In this document: one piece after another, positions 41,063-48,719 of the stretch | How the letters are laid out: each line of letters begins with the position of its first letter | Numbering within the stretch: the first letter of the stretch is position 1 | From: Bacteroidia bacterium | GTDB taxonomy: Bacteria > Bacteroidota > Bacteroidia > B-17B0 > Aurantibacillaceae | Length of the DNA stretch: 64,000 bases | Assembly: GCA_016787705.1 (NCBI GenBank) | Contig: JAEUTP010000027.1 | Span: 62,001-126,000, forward strand | Direction: 5' to 3' | The notes under the pieces: generated by a model | Told to the model about the DNA's origin: nothing | Databases searched by the model: none | The model's input: only the letters and a program-made list of their open reading frames with translations | Position numbers and translations under genes: made by a program

Positions 41063-42028
41063 CTAACCTAGTTTAAATCTCTCTCTATAAGCCAATGGAG
41101 GTATGCCAACTAATTTCAAGAAAATTTTTCGAAACGATTTAGGATCTGTATATCCAGTTTCTGATATTATTTCTGACACACTTTTGCTCGTGTTTTCAAG
41201 TAATTCTTTTGCCCTTTCAATTCTAACATTTTGCAAATACTCAATTGGAGGCAGTCCCGTAGCTTTAATAAAACGCCTAACTATATTTCGCCTACTTGAT
41301 GGGTACTTTTTTGTAACATCTTCGATAGTTCTTATACTTAAATAATTTTCTTCCAAATTAGTTTGTATCGATTTAATTAATTCATCACTATGAGAATATA
41401 CTGGGCGGAATGTGCTAAAATAACTTTGATGATAACGATCTAGTTCTATTGAAAAAAGTTTACTAATTTTTATAGCAATTGTATTACCGCAAAATTTTTG
41501 AATCAAAAATATGATGAGATGAAAAGATGATGTAGCTCCTCCACTAGTATAGCAATTCCAGTCAACAGTTAGTGTACGACCAGGTTTTACAAAAACCAAT
41601 GGATATTTTAGTACAAAGTTCGGACAAACATCTACGTGCGTAGTTGCAAGCCTTCCATTTAGCAAACCAGTTTCTGCAAACAAAAATGCTCCTGAACAAA
41701 AACTTGCTATTTCTGCACCATCTTTAAATTGATTTTGCAGCCAAGGAATAAATGCTCTGTTTTTTTGAACACTAAATTCGAGATTCTCTCTTTTCAGTGC
41801 TGGTATTAAAACAAGATTGTAATTCGCAGGGGAACGAATTGTTTTGATATTCCACCCATGAAATTTTGGATATTCACTTCCTAGTTTTTGTTTAATGATT
41901 TGCAGTTTAAATTGATTTTCTCCCGTTTCACTTCTTTGAATGGAGTTAACCGTTTCAAATACTTCTAAAATGTTGGCTATGCTCGATAACTGAAAATCTT
42001 CAGGTAAAAGTAGAGCAACTTTAATCAT
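41063..42028 (-). CDS. GlxA-family transcriptional regulator (DJ-1/PfpI plus AraC HTH)
   Basis: 321 residues. The N-terminal 190 residues form a DJ-1/PfpI-type domain: IKVALLLPEDFQLSSIANIL, then GAEIASFCSGAFLFAETGLL with the nucleophile-elbow cysteine, then CYTSGGATSSFHLIIFLI. The AraC-type HTH follows at about residues 220-321: IQTNLEENYLSIRTIEDVTK, then SVSEIISETGYTDPKSFRKI. GlxA-type regulators sense small molecules or reactive species; target genes are often next door. It is divergent from the SnoaL-like gene (42139). Confidence 0.9.
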   Translation of the reverse strand: MIKVALLLPEDFQLSSIANILEVFETVNSIQRSETGENQFKLQIIKQKLGSEYPKFHGWNIKTIRSPANYNLVLIPALKRENLEFSVQKNRAFIPWLQNQFKDGAEIASFCSGAFLFAETGLLNGRLATTHVDVCPNFVLKYPLVFVKPGRTLTVDWNCYTSGGATSSFHLIIFLIQKFCGNTIAIKISKLFSIELDRYHQSYFSTFRPVYSHSDELIKSIQTNLEENYLSIRTIEDVTKKYPSSRRNIVRRFIKATGLPPIEYLQNVRIERAKELLENTSKSVSEIISETGYTDPKSFRKIFLKLVGIPPLAYRERFKLG

Positions 42029-42114
42029 AGTTCAAATATAGTAAAAAAATAGGAATTGTCTCAAATGACCCTAAATATGTCTTTTATATCATTTCATAGG
42101 CATCCTGCAAACAT

Positions 42115-42122
42115 TAGTTTTG
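42115..42122 (+). promoter_or_regulatory. Candidate -7 box before SnoaL-like gene
   Basis: TAGTTTTG fits TAnnTTTG; the gene starts 17 bases later at 42139. The -33 motif was not clear. Confidence 0.4.
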
Positions 42123-42138
42123 CTAAAAATTCATTCAA

Positions 42139-42585
42139 ATGTCAGGAGAAAAAAATAATACTTCAAATAAGGACGAAATCAGAAAGTGTTTGGAAGGGCT
42201 CTTTGTTGCTTTAAGCAAGAAGGACATAAAACAGATGATGTCATACTATGCGGATGATGCGATAGTATTTGATGTTAAGCCTCCTTTTCAATCCAAAGGA
42301 GCAATTGCTTGGAAACATGTTTGGGAAGCTTCATTACCATTTTTTCCGGATGTCTTTAAAATAGAAATAAGAGACTTAGTTATTCATGCAGATGGTAATA
42401 TTGGATTCGCTCATTACCTATTTAAATTAGTGGGAGAAGAAAAGAATCATCCAGCAATGCAAACATGGATGAGGGCCAGTACAGGATATAAATTAATCCA
42501 AGGAAAATGGAAGGTGATACACGAACATGCTTCCCTTCCATTTAGCCCACAGAACAATCAAGTAGTATTTAGTTTAGAAGTGTAA
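42139..42585 (+). CDS. SnoaL-like/NTF2-fold protein
   Basis: 148 residues. The NTF2-like pattern is visible: IRKCLEGLFVALSKKDIKQM, then MSYYADDAIVFDVKPPFQSK, then SLPFFPDVFKIEIRDLVIHA, then GYKLIQGKWKVIHEHASLPF. These small cone-shaped folds act as isomerases, hydrolases or ligand-binding proteins; no active-site assignment is possible here. It is divergent from the GlxA-type regulator, 110 bases away, and is probably its target. The next gene starts 17 bases downstream. Confidence 0.82.
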   Translation: MSGEKNNTSNKDEIRKCLEGLFVALSKKDIKQMMSYYADDAIVFDVKPPFQSKGAIAWKHVWEASLPFFPDVFKIEIRDLVIHADGNIGFAHYLFKLVGEEKNHPAMQTWMRASTGYKLIQGKWKVIHEHASLPFSPQNNQVVFSLEV

Positions 42586-42602
42586 TTTAAAAAAAATGTA
42601 GA

Positions 42603-43010
42603 ATGAAAAAATCAATTTGGAAAAGCATTGGAGCAATAGTTGCAGGATTTTTATTAGGAGCAGTTTTGTCTATACTCGGTGATATTATATTCAACTCAAT
42701 TGGTTTAATGAATATGGAAAAATTTACGGAAACCTCAACTGGAATTATTTTTGCCATTATTGTTTATCGATTTACTTTTAATGTAGTTGGATGTTACTTA
42801 ACAGCAAAATTAGCTCCGAATAAACCCATGAAACATGCTTTAATTATTGGCCTAATAGGGACTGTACTTGCTATTTTGGGTTCAGCTGCAATGTGGGATA
42901 AAGCGGTGGCATGGTATAATATATCTGTTATCCTAATTTCATTCCCATCAGCATGGTTGGGGGCAAAATTATTTGTGCTAAGAAGCCCTGGAAAAAAGGA
43001 AACAAATTAA
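42603..43010 (+). CDS. Four-helix membrane protein of unknown function
   Basis: 135 residues with four hydrophobic segments: AIVAGFLLGAVLSILGDIIF (about 10-29), IIFAIIVYRFTFNVVGCYLT (about 48-67), ALIIGLIGTVLAILGSAAMW (about 79-98) and NISVILISFPSAWLGAKLFV (about 106-125). No charged motif identifies a family. It overlaps nothing and is followed by the DUF1801 gene 12 bases later. With the SnoaL-like gene it forms a three-gene unit that may be controlled by the GlxA-type regulator. Confidence 0.72.
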   Translation: MKKSIWKSIGAIVAGFLLGAVLSILGDIIFNSIGLMNMEKFTETSTGIIFAIIVYRFTFNVVGCYLTAKLAPNKPMKHALIIGLIGTVLAILGSAAMWDKAVAWYNISVILISFPSAWLGAKLFVLRSPGKKETN

Positions 43011-43021
43011 AAAAACAAATC

Positions 43022-43450
43022 ATGGCAAAAAAGGAAACAAACTTAACTCTAGGCGTATCGGAGTCCGAAAAGGTGGATGAATTTATGCAATCGTTAAAAC
43101 ATCCTATGAAAAACGTAGTTGAATATGTACGTAAGATTATTTTAAGTACCGATATTCAGATTGGAGAAGGAATTTATTGGAATGCTCCAACATTTTATTT
43201 TACTGGTAAAATGAGGCCTTTTGACCCAAAAGAATATAAGCGATATATAGTAGGGTTTGTATTCAATAGACAGGATTGTATTAGAATGGTCTTTTTACAA
43301 GGAGCTACCGTATCTGACAAAACTACAATTCTTGAAGGTGAGTTTAAAGATAAGAGAAAATTGGTCGTTTTCAGCAGCCTTGCAGACGCAAAAAGTAAGG
43401 AGAAGGAGTTGAAAACAATAATCAAAAAATTAATTCTTCAAATGAAATAG
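43022..43450 (+). CDS. DUF1801-family protein
   Basis: I start at ATG 43022 (MAKKETNLTLGVSESEKVDE). A longer in-frame start at 42953 would overlap the previous gene and adds an atypical leader. 142 residues: FMQSLKHPMKNVVEYVRKII, then IGEGIYWNAPTFYFTGKMRP, then YIVGFVFNRQDCIRMVFLQG, then RKLVVFSSLADAKSKEKELK. This is the DUF1801 pattern also seen in the N-terminal half of YdeI-like proteins (see 11272-11850). No biochemical role is established. Confidence 0.8.
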   Translation: MAKKETNLTLGVSESEKVDEFMQSLKHPMKNVVEYVRKIILSTDIQIGEGIYWNAPTFYFTGKMRPFDPKEYKRYIVGFVFNRQDCIRMVFLQGATVSDKTTILEGEFKDKRKLVVFSSLADAKSKEKELKTIIKKLILQMK

Positions 43451-43586
43451 CAAGGTTCAAAATCAGATATTTTGTCTTGCCATTTAACCTAGCAGATGTC
43501 CATACAAATCCCAAATTTGAGCCAAAGCCCTTGTATCTTCTACGATTTGGTTTAAATTTGGTTCGGATGGGGGGTACGGATAAATG

Positions 43587-43617
43587 AAAAAGTCACACGA
43601 TAGTGTGGCTTTTTTTG
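43587..43617 (+). terminator. Terminator, stem AAAAAGTCACAC/GTGTGGCTTTTT
   Basis: Arms 43587-43598 and 43603-43614 with loop GATA and a T-tract. Only one G-U pair interrupts the 12-bp stem. It follows the tRNA-end-like phrase at 43560-43577. Confidence 0.8.
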
Positions 43618-43750
43618 TTTGGAGTAGTCGTTAAGTTTGGTTAAAAGACTAAGACAAGCAAAAAAAGAAAATACTCAGGATTACTTTTTCATTTTCAAAA
43701 CGACCTCAAACGGCCACTGCGTTAGCAGCAATCCGGCGCCGGGTACGCAG

Positions 43751-43795
43751 TCGGGGGAGATCGAAGAAAAACTTCGACTCCCCGATTTTTTTTCC
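43751..43795 (+). terminator. Terminator with GC-rich stem and T8 tract
   Basis: TCGGGG (43751-43756) pairs with CCCCGA (43780-43785) and TCGAAG (43761-43766) with CTTCGA (43772-43777), separated by a small internal loop, then eight T's. It follows the tRNA-end-like phrase ending at 43748. Confidence 0.8.
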
Positions 43796-43861
43796 TCCCA
43801 ATCGCACGTCAATTTTGCAAAGTAGCGAAACACCGAATTTATTTTTGTGGTTCGACACTGA

Positions 43862-44098
43862 TCTTTTTGCTTTTTATTGGAAACATTCTTATTAGCAGGT
43901 GGACTTTATGCATTATTTGACTATAAAGGTTCAAGTGGCGACCCAAGTATTTTTCAATACATTTTTGGGACTTGGTTTCCAAGTTCAGAATATTTTTTAG
44001 ATGATAGACCTCATTTTGAACTTTTGGGCGACAAATACAAAAACAACGACCCAACATCAGAAGAAGAAATATGGGTACCAATAAAACCGAAACAATAA
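43862..44098 (+). pseudogene. Fragment: C-terminal half of a GyrI-like effector-binding domain
   Basis: The frame lacks a proper start and reads ETFLLAGGLYALFDYKGSSG, then DPSIFQYIFGTWFPSSEYFL, then DDRPHFELLGDKYKNNDPTS, then EEEIWVPIKPKQ. This is the final 70 residues of the GyrI-like effector-binding domain of AraC-type regulators or stand-alone proteins, which are about 155 residues. The N-terminal half is missing, cut at the hairpin zone to the left. It marks a deletion or insertion scar. Confidence 0.8.
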
Positions 44099-44564
44099 AC
44101 GCCCTTAAATATTACTCATTTTGGCGATATCATGGCATTTGCAAACTCAACGTTGCTCCGCCAAAACTAATTTCATTATGTAAATGCCTATTAATTAGTA
44201 TTGTTATTTTAACGGTTCAACTGGCAAGTTAGATGATACATGCTTGTTTAATAGTTCTTCAATTAATTTTTTGGGAATATTTTCGACTTTATTGTATTTT
44301 CAATATGGTTAAGGATAGGTGTACTAGCAAATTGACTCTCAATTTCTTTATTTTTCTTTTTTATCTCGCGTACATGCAAATTAATTTTATGAAGGATTTT
44401 ACTAATAAATGGAACTTTTTCAAATTTTTTGGCATGTCTTCCCTTATTGCATCTAGCTATTAATTAGATATTACTTTTGATATGGTGTAATTTTCTAAAT
44501 TTAAAAGAATAACGGATTATAAATGAAAAATACTTAGCTTTGAATTAAATCAAACTTAATTGGA
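44099..44564. other. Intergenic region with interleaved inverted repeats and decayed coding trace
   Basis: 466 bases. At 44119-44188 two inverted repeats interleave (TTTTGGCG...GGCATTT...CGCCAAAA...AAATGCC). On the minus strand, 44204-44464, one frame reads KKFEKVPFISKILHKINLHV, REIKKKNKEIESQFASTPIL, NHIENTIKSKI and, after a one-base shift near 44280, PKKLIEELLNKHVSSNLPVE, PLK, stop. That looks like an eroded gene end. I cannot name it. A possible promoter box, TAGCTTTG, is at 44535-44542. Confidence 0.45.
44535..44542 (+). promoter_or_regulatory. Candidate -7 box before sensor kinase gene
   Basis: TAGCTTTG matches TAnnTTTG, 23 bases before the ATG at 44565. No clear -33 element. Confidence 0.4.
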
Positions 44565-46457
44565 ATGACAGCATTTATAAATAAGATTATATTAATGTTT
44601 ATTTTTACTGTAATTTTATTTGTTAAACACTTCTCACAAAATTGCTCATCTTCATTATATTTAAAGGAACAAATTGAAAGAAATTTTGGTAATAAAACTT
44701 TCGATTCGATCCCCTATCTTATTAAACAATTACCTAAAGATGATGGAGTTTGTTACCAAGAATATTTAATTTTTAAGATAAGATTAGAATTAGAAAATAA
44801 AAAGTTAGATAGCGCCGAAGCCTTAATTAGTGAGCTTAACGTTAGTTTAACCAACAATTATAATTCAAAAATCAAAAACTATGAAGTTCTATTAAGAGCG
44901 AGATACAACTATAATAAAGAATCTAATGACAGTGCGTCTTATTATTATTTAAAATCGCTCGAATTATCTAAACTCAGAAAAGACTCTGTACTGCAAATAA
45001 AATCTTTAACCGGACTAAGTTCAGTATTTGCTAATTTAGCACAATACAACAAAGCTATTTATTACGCAAAAGAAAGCAAAAAGCTAGCAGAAAAACTTAA
45101 GGACAATTCAAGTGAAATCCTTTCTATTGGAAATTTGATGGGCTTTTATGGCAAAATGTATTTAAAGGAAGGTAAAGTAGGTTATTTGGACAGTGCAAAA
45201 GCAATGTCCGAAGAAATGATTTATAAAGCCAGAAATGGCAATAATGCATATGCTCTTTTAAAAGGTTATTCCGGTTTAGGCAGTTGTTATCTGCAATATG
45301 AAGATTATAACACGGTATTAGCTTATAGCGACAGTATAATAAAATATCCGGGCAGTTACAAATACCCGAAGATTATTGGTCAGGCATATGGAAATTTATG
45401 CGATGCTTATTTAAGCACAAAACAATTCGCTTTAGCAAAAACAGCAGCAGACTCTTCCTTGTCGTACGCTCTTAAATTTAGTGGAGGCAGCCCTAATGCC
45501 ATTTCCGACATATACTATAAGATGTACGATTGTGAGAACGAATTAAAAAACTATTATAATGCACTGGGATATTATAAAAAGTATAGTGAAATTAGAGATA
45601 GTATACGAAATGAGGAGCAGTTTTCATTAGTTAATGAGTTAGAACAAAAATATAACAAGTTTGAAAACGAGAAAACTATAAATGATCTAAAAAAAGAAAA
45701 AGAGATTAGTAGCCTGCAAATAAAAATTTTGCTTATAAGTATTTTTGCATTTATAATACTAGTTGTTTTGGTTACCTTTTTCTTTAGACAAAAAAACTTA
45801 AAACAGGCGCACACATTACTTGAAACTGAACAGCGGTTAAACAGGTCGAGAATAAACCCGCATTTCTTTTTTAATTCAATTACTACTCTGCAAGGCATTG
45901 CTTTAAAAGAAAATGATGGAAAAAAAATTTATACGAATCTTTATACCTTCTCAAATCTTATGAGGGAAACATTAGAAAGCAGTTATTCTGATTTAGTTCC
46001 AATTAGCAAAGAAATTTCCTTTCTTAATAAGTATATAGAGCTTCAAAAACTTAATCAAAAAGATAAATTTTCTTTTGAAGTATATATTTCTCCGGAAATT
46101 GAGCAAGATGAAGTTTTAATTCCCTCCATGATTATTCAGCCTTTTATTGAAAACTCAATAGAACATGGGTTTAGCGAAATAGTCTCAGGAGGCGTTATTA
46201 AACTTGAATTTGATGTGATTGACCATGAATTACTAGTTACGATTGCCGATAACGGAAAAGGTGCTAAGATCCCAAATGAAAAAAAACAAAATCACACCTC
46301 CAGAGCTATGCAAATTACCACGGACAGGTTAAATTTGATTAATAACTTGTATGGCACAAACTCCCGATTTTTGTGTAATTTTGAATCAGCATTTGGTACA
46401 AAAGTAGAAGTTTTCCTACCTTTAGATTTAAAATATGAAAGTTCTCGTAATAGATAA
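44565..46457 (+). CDS. LytS-type sensor histidine kinase with TPR sensor region
   Basis: 630 residues. A signal-like leader (MFIFTVILFVKHFSQNC) is followed by about 330 residues of TPR-like helical repeats on the outer side (for example YYLKSLELSKLRKDSVLQIK, AIYYAKESKKLAEKL). One membrane helix (IKILLISIFAFIILVVLVTFFF) lies near residues 387-408. The kinase part has the LytS signature with phosphoryl-acceptor His near 432 in SRINPHFFFNSITTLQG, then IENSIEHGF and IADNGKG in the ATPase domain. It overlaps the response regulator gene by 23 bases, so kinase and regulator form a pair. Confidence 0.93.
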   Translation: MTAFINKIILMFIFTVILFVKHFSQNCSSSLYLKEQIERNFGNKTFDSIPYLIKQLPKDDGVCYQEYLIFKIRLELENKKLDSAEALISELNVSLTNNYNSKIKNYEVLLRARYNYNKESNDSASYYYLKSLELSKLRKDSVLQIKSLTGLSSVFANLAQYNKAIYYAKESKKLAEKLKDNSSEILSIGNLMGFYGKMYLKEGKVGYLDSAKAMSEEMIYKARNGNNAYALLKGYSGLGSCYLQYEDYNTVLAYSDSIIKYPGSYKYPKIIGQAYGNLCDAYLSTKQFALAKTAADSSLSYALKFSGGSPNAISDIYYKMYDCENELKNYYNALGYYKKYSEIRDSIRNEEQFSLVNELEQKYNKFENEKTINDLKKEKEISSLQIKILLISIFAFIILVVLVTFFFRQKNLKQAHTLLETEQRLNRSRINPHFFFNSITTLQGIALKENDGKKIYTNLYTFSNLMRETLESSYSDLVPISKEISFLNKYIELQKLNQKDKFSFEVYISPEIEQDEVLIPSMIIQPFIENSIEHGFSEIVSGGVIKLEFDVIDHELLVTIADNGKGAKIPNEKKQNHTSRAMQITTDRLNLINNLYGTNSRFLCNFESAFGTKVEVFLPLDLKYESSRNR

Positions 46458-47184
46458 CGAAATAAGCATTCGCGAAAGTTTAGTAATGGCTATTCGATCG
46501 TTTTGCCCATTTATTGAAGAGATAGATGAAGCTGATGGTATTGAGTCGGGGTTACGAAAAATAGAGACTTACGAGCCTGACTTATTATTTTTGGATGTTG
46601 AGCTGGGTAATGGCACCGGTATGGAGCTTCTGTCTCGATTGCAAAAAATAAATTTTAATGTTGTTTTTATAACTGCACATAATAAATATGCGATAGATGC
46701 CTTTAAGTATAGCGCTATTGATTTTTTATTAAAACCAATAAACCCGGAAGAGCTTATTAAAAGTATTGCCAAAGCTGAAAAAAAAATTAGCAACGATAAT
46801 TTACTAAAGCAGCTTTCGGTACTTAAAAATGAATATAATAACTCATCTACGAAAGAGAAAAAAATTGTTTTAAGCGAACAAGATTCAATTCATATAGTAA
46901 ATAGTAAGGATATTATATATTGTAATTCTGAAGGTAATTACACCACATTTTTTGTTGACTCAAAAGATTCAAAAATTGTAATTTCAAAAAACATGAAAGT
47001 GTTTGAGGACATGTTAAGTCCTATAGGCTTTATTAGAGTTCATAACTCTTATTTAGTTAATATCAATAAAATTGAAAAATACGATAAAGGAGATGGCGGC
47101 TTTCTTTATGTAACGGGCAACATTAAAATACCTGTATCTCAACGAAAAAAGGAATTATTAATGGAGCTATTTAAAAGCATGTAG
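46435..47184 (+). CDS. LytTR-family response regulator (partner of 44565)
   Basis: 249 residues. A receiver domain with acceptor Asp near 53 (YEPDLLFLDVELGNGTGMEL), Thr in VVFITAHNKYAIDAFKYSAI and Lys in DFLLKPINPEELIK. A LytTR DNA-binding domain follows from about residue 140: KIVLSEQDSIHIVNSKDIIY, then YCNSEGNYTTFF, then IGFIRVHNSYLVNINKIEKY and DGGFLYVTGNIKIPVSQRKK. It is translationally coupled to the kinase gene. A predicted LytTR-type site is at 47802-47835 upstream of the secreted protein gene. Confidence 0.94.
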   Translation: MKVLVIDNEISIRESLVMAIRSFCPFIEEIDEADGIESGLRKIETYEPDLLFLDVELGNGTGMELLSRLQKINFNVVFITAHNKYAIDAFKYSAIDFLLKPINPEELIKSIAKAEKKISNDNLLKQLSVLKNEYNNSSTKEKKIVLSEQDSIHIVNSKDIIYCNSEGNYTTFFVDSKDSKIVISKNMKVFEDMLSPIGFIRVHNSYLVNINKIEKYDKGDGGFLYVTGNIKIPVSQRKKELLMELFKSM

Positions 47185-47336
47185 TTCTTTGTAGAGAGTG
47201 CAAAAAGACTTTATCCAAATTAATTATTTTGATTTATATTTCGATCTAACCTTTAAAATAGTATCAAATACTTTTAAGTAAAACAGATCACTACACCCGA
47301 ACAAAAAAGAATCAAGTAAAATACTCTTAATTCTCA

Positions 47337-47627
47337 TTAAACTACAAATTCAGAAATCAAATAACCCCGCCTAACATTAAAGCTTGTTTTTTTTGTAGAG
47401 TCTGAAGGTGTTGAAGTGTTCTTTTCTTTTTTTTCTTTCTTTTTACCCTCAAAAGCATTATCTATGCCTTTTTCCATTTTCTTTGTAGCGTTTTTTTCAA
47501 CTTTTCGCTCAGCTTTTCTTTCCATTCTATTACCTGCATTTTTTAATGACTTTGGTATTTGACCATGGGCTTTTTGGGCTGCAAGTAAAAACATAATTAT
47601 ACAAACGCTTAACAAAATCGATTTCAT
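47337..47627 (-). CDS. Small secreted basic protein
   Basis: I place the start at ATG 47627, giving MKSILLSVCIIMFLLAAQKA then HGQIPKSL, a good signal peptide; an upstream in-frame ATG exists but lacks a leader. 96 residues. The mature region is Lys-rich and helical (MERKAERKVEKNATKKMEKG, KKKEKKEKN). No family is recognised. It lies 152 bases after the LytTR gene and is convergent with it. It might be a histone-like or envelope-associated basic protein; no evidence favours either. Confidence 0.5.
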   Translation of the reverse strand: MKSILLSVCIIMFLLAAQKAHGQIPKSLKNAGNRMERKAERKVEKNATKKMEKGIDNAFEGKKKEKKEKNTSTPSDSTKKTSFNVRRGYLISEFVV

Positions 47628-48014
47628 TATATTAAAAGTTAAAGTTATTACTGTAAAATTAGGTAGCTTAATTATCAAAAAAGCAGTATTTGTGTAAATG
47701 ATTTTACTGGTTAAATAGATGAGCCTATTTACTTAAAATACGAAACGCCAAAATATTATTTGAATTTATTCAGTGTTTTCTGCTTTTTGTTTTTCTTTCC
47801 AAAAGTTCGATAAGCGTCTACAAAAATTCGATACGTTAAAAACCTTACATAACACCAATTTTAATTTAAAAGCATCATTTTTTTAAAGTAAATCGGCGAA
47901 ATTTAATTTGCAGGCTTTTTAACATAGCACGGCATACATTTTGAAATTATAACGATGTAACTTTTATTATATCTTATGAAATTTAAATAATCAAAAACCT
48001 TAAAAACAAAAGCC
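47628..48014. other. Intergenic region with LytTR-type direct repeat
   Basis: 387 bases of AT-rich DNA between the small secreted gene and the T9SS protein. The notable element is the direct repeat at 47802-47835 (separate entry). No open reading frame of interest and no hairpin with a T-tract is seen. Confidence 0.5.
47802..47835 (+). promoter_or_regulatory. Direct repeat with 21-bp period, candidate LytTR binding site
   Basis: AAAGTTCGATAAG (47802-47814) and AAAATTCGATACG (47823-47835) match at 11 of 13 positions; TTCGATA recurs after exactly 21 bp (47806 and 47827). Two half-sites one helical turn pair apart is the LytTR binding architecture. It lies 180 bases upstream of the secreted protein gene at 48015, and a LytTR regulator is encoded 620 bases to the left. 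Confidence 0.55.
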
Positions 48015-48662
48015 ATGAAAAAATTAATCTTAATTTTAATCATTACTGCCTTTATTAAATCAACATTCTCACAATGCTGTCCTTACGTTTTCACACCAAC
48101 AATTCTTCCATCAGGTATTATTACTACTGCAACTAATGTAAAAATTGTTACAAAGGTATCTACGCCAAGTCAGGGGAGTTTAATTTATTCGGGTTACACA
48201 ATTAACGGGCAGAATATAAATATTTCAAGTTGTTATTGGGATGGTTTTGCAACTTCGCCGCTTTTAATCTACGATACAATACAAATTGGCAATTTACCCA
48301 TTGGCGTTTATTCGGTTGCCTTTACCGCATATTCTTCCCCAACAAATCAAAACTGCGTAAAAAATGATAGCAATACAGTTACAACTGGTTTTAATGTAGG
48401 TGAAATAACCTCAATTTTAAATTATAAAAAAACAGATCGGATTAATTTTTTTCCAAATCCGGCAAAAGACAAAATATTTATTGAAAACACAGATCAGAAA
48501 GCAGAAATTATTCTATTAACTGAATTAGGAGATATTGTTTTAAAGTTAATTCCTGATGATCATCACACTATTAATATTAGTAAGTTGAAGACGGGTGTTT
48601 ATATATTAAAAATGGTGAATGGCGAAAAAATTTATTATTCTAAACTTTTAAAATATGAGTGA
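48015..48662 (+). CDS. Secreted protein with type IX sorting domain (type A)
   Basis: 215 residues. Signal peptide MKKLILILIITAFIKSTFS then QCC. The middle is a beta-rich region with two Cys (SSCYWDGFATSPLL, NCVKNDSNTV). The C-terminal 70 residues are a T9SS type A sorting domain: INFFPNPAKDKIFIENTDQK, AEIILLTELGDIVLKL, then INISKLKTGVYILKMVNGEK. It is expected to be moved across the outer membrane and may be anchored to the surface. The binding partner is unknown. Confidence 0.85.
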   Translation: MKKLILILIITAFIKSTFSQCCPYVFTPTILPSGIITTATNVKIVTKVSTPSQGSLIYSGYTINGQNINISSCYWDGFATSPLLIYDTIQIGNLPIGVYSVAFTAYSSPTNQNCVKNDSNTVTTGFNVGEITSILNYKKTDRINFFPNPAKDKIFIENTDQKAEIILLTELGDIVLKLIPDDHHTINISKLKTGVYILKMVNGEKIYYSKLLKYE

Positions 48663-48719
48663 TAAGGCATATCTGTAAGATTGAAAAAAATTATATATAA
48701 ATAATTAAAAAAAAGCAGA

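Larger units (their letters stand above)
43451..43876. other. Decayed zone with three hairpins and tRNA-end-like sequences
   Basis: No confident gene. Contents: a weak hairpin (43451-43483, GCAAG...CTTGC); the phrase GGTTCGGATGGGGGGTAC at about 43560-43577 and then a terminator; and CAATCCGGCGCCGGGTACGC at about 43729-43748, then another terminator. Both phrases look like the 3' halves of tRNA genes and both are followed by strong hairpins, as at the real tRNA-Leu. A frame at 43637-43825 crosses these sites and I do not believe it is a gene. Confidence 0.5.

Noticed and set aside
43560..43577. Complete tRNA gene near 43.57 kb
   Set aside because: Only a T-arm-like phrase is visible; no anticodon arm or acceptor 5' half could be folded upstream.
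43637..43825. Open frame of 62 codons across the hairpin zone
   Set aside because: It spans a terminator and tRNA-end-like sequence, with a composition unlike a protein.
44233..44463. Plus-strand frame of 76 codons
   Set aside because: It is the opposite strand of an eroded minus-strand gene end and has no leader or homology.
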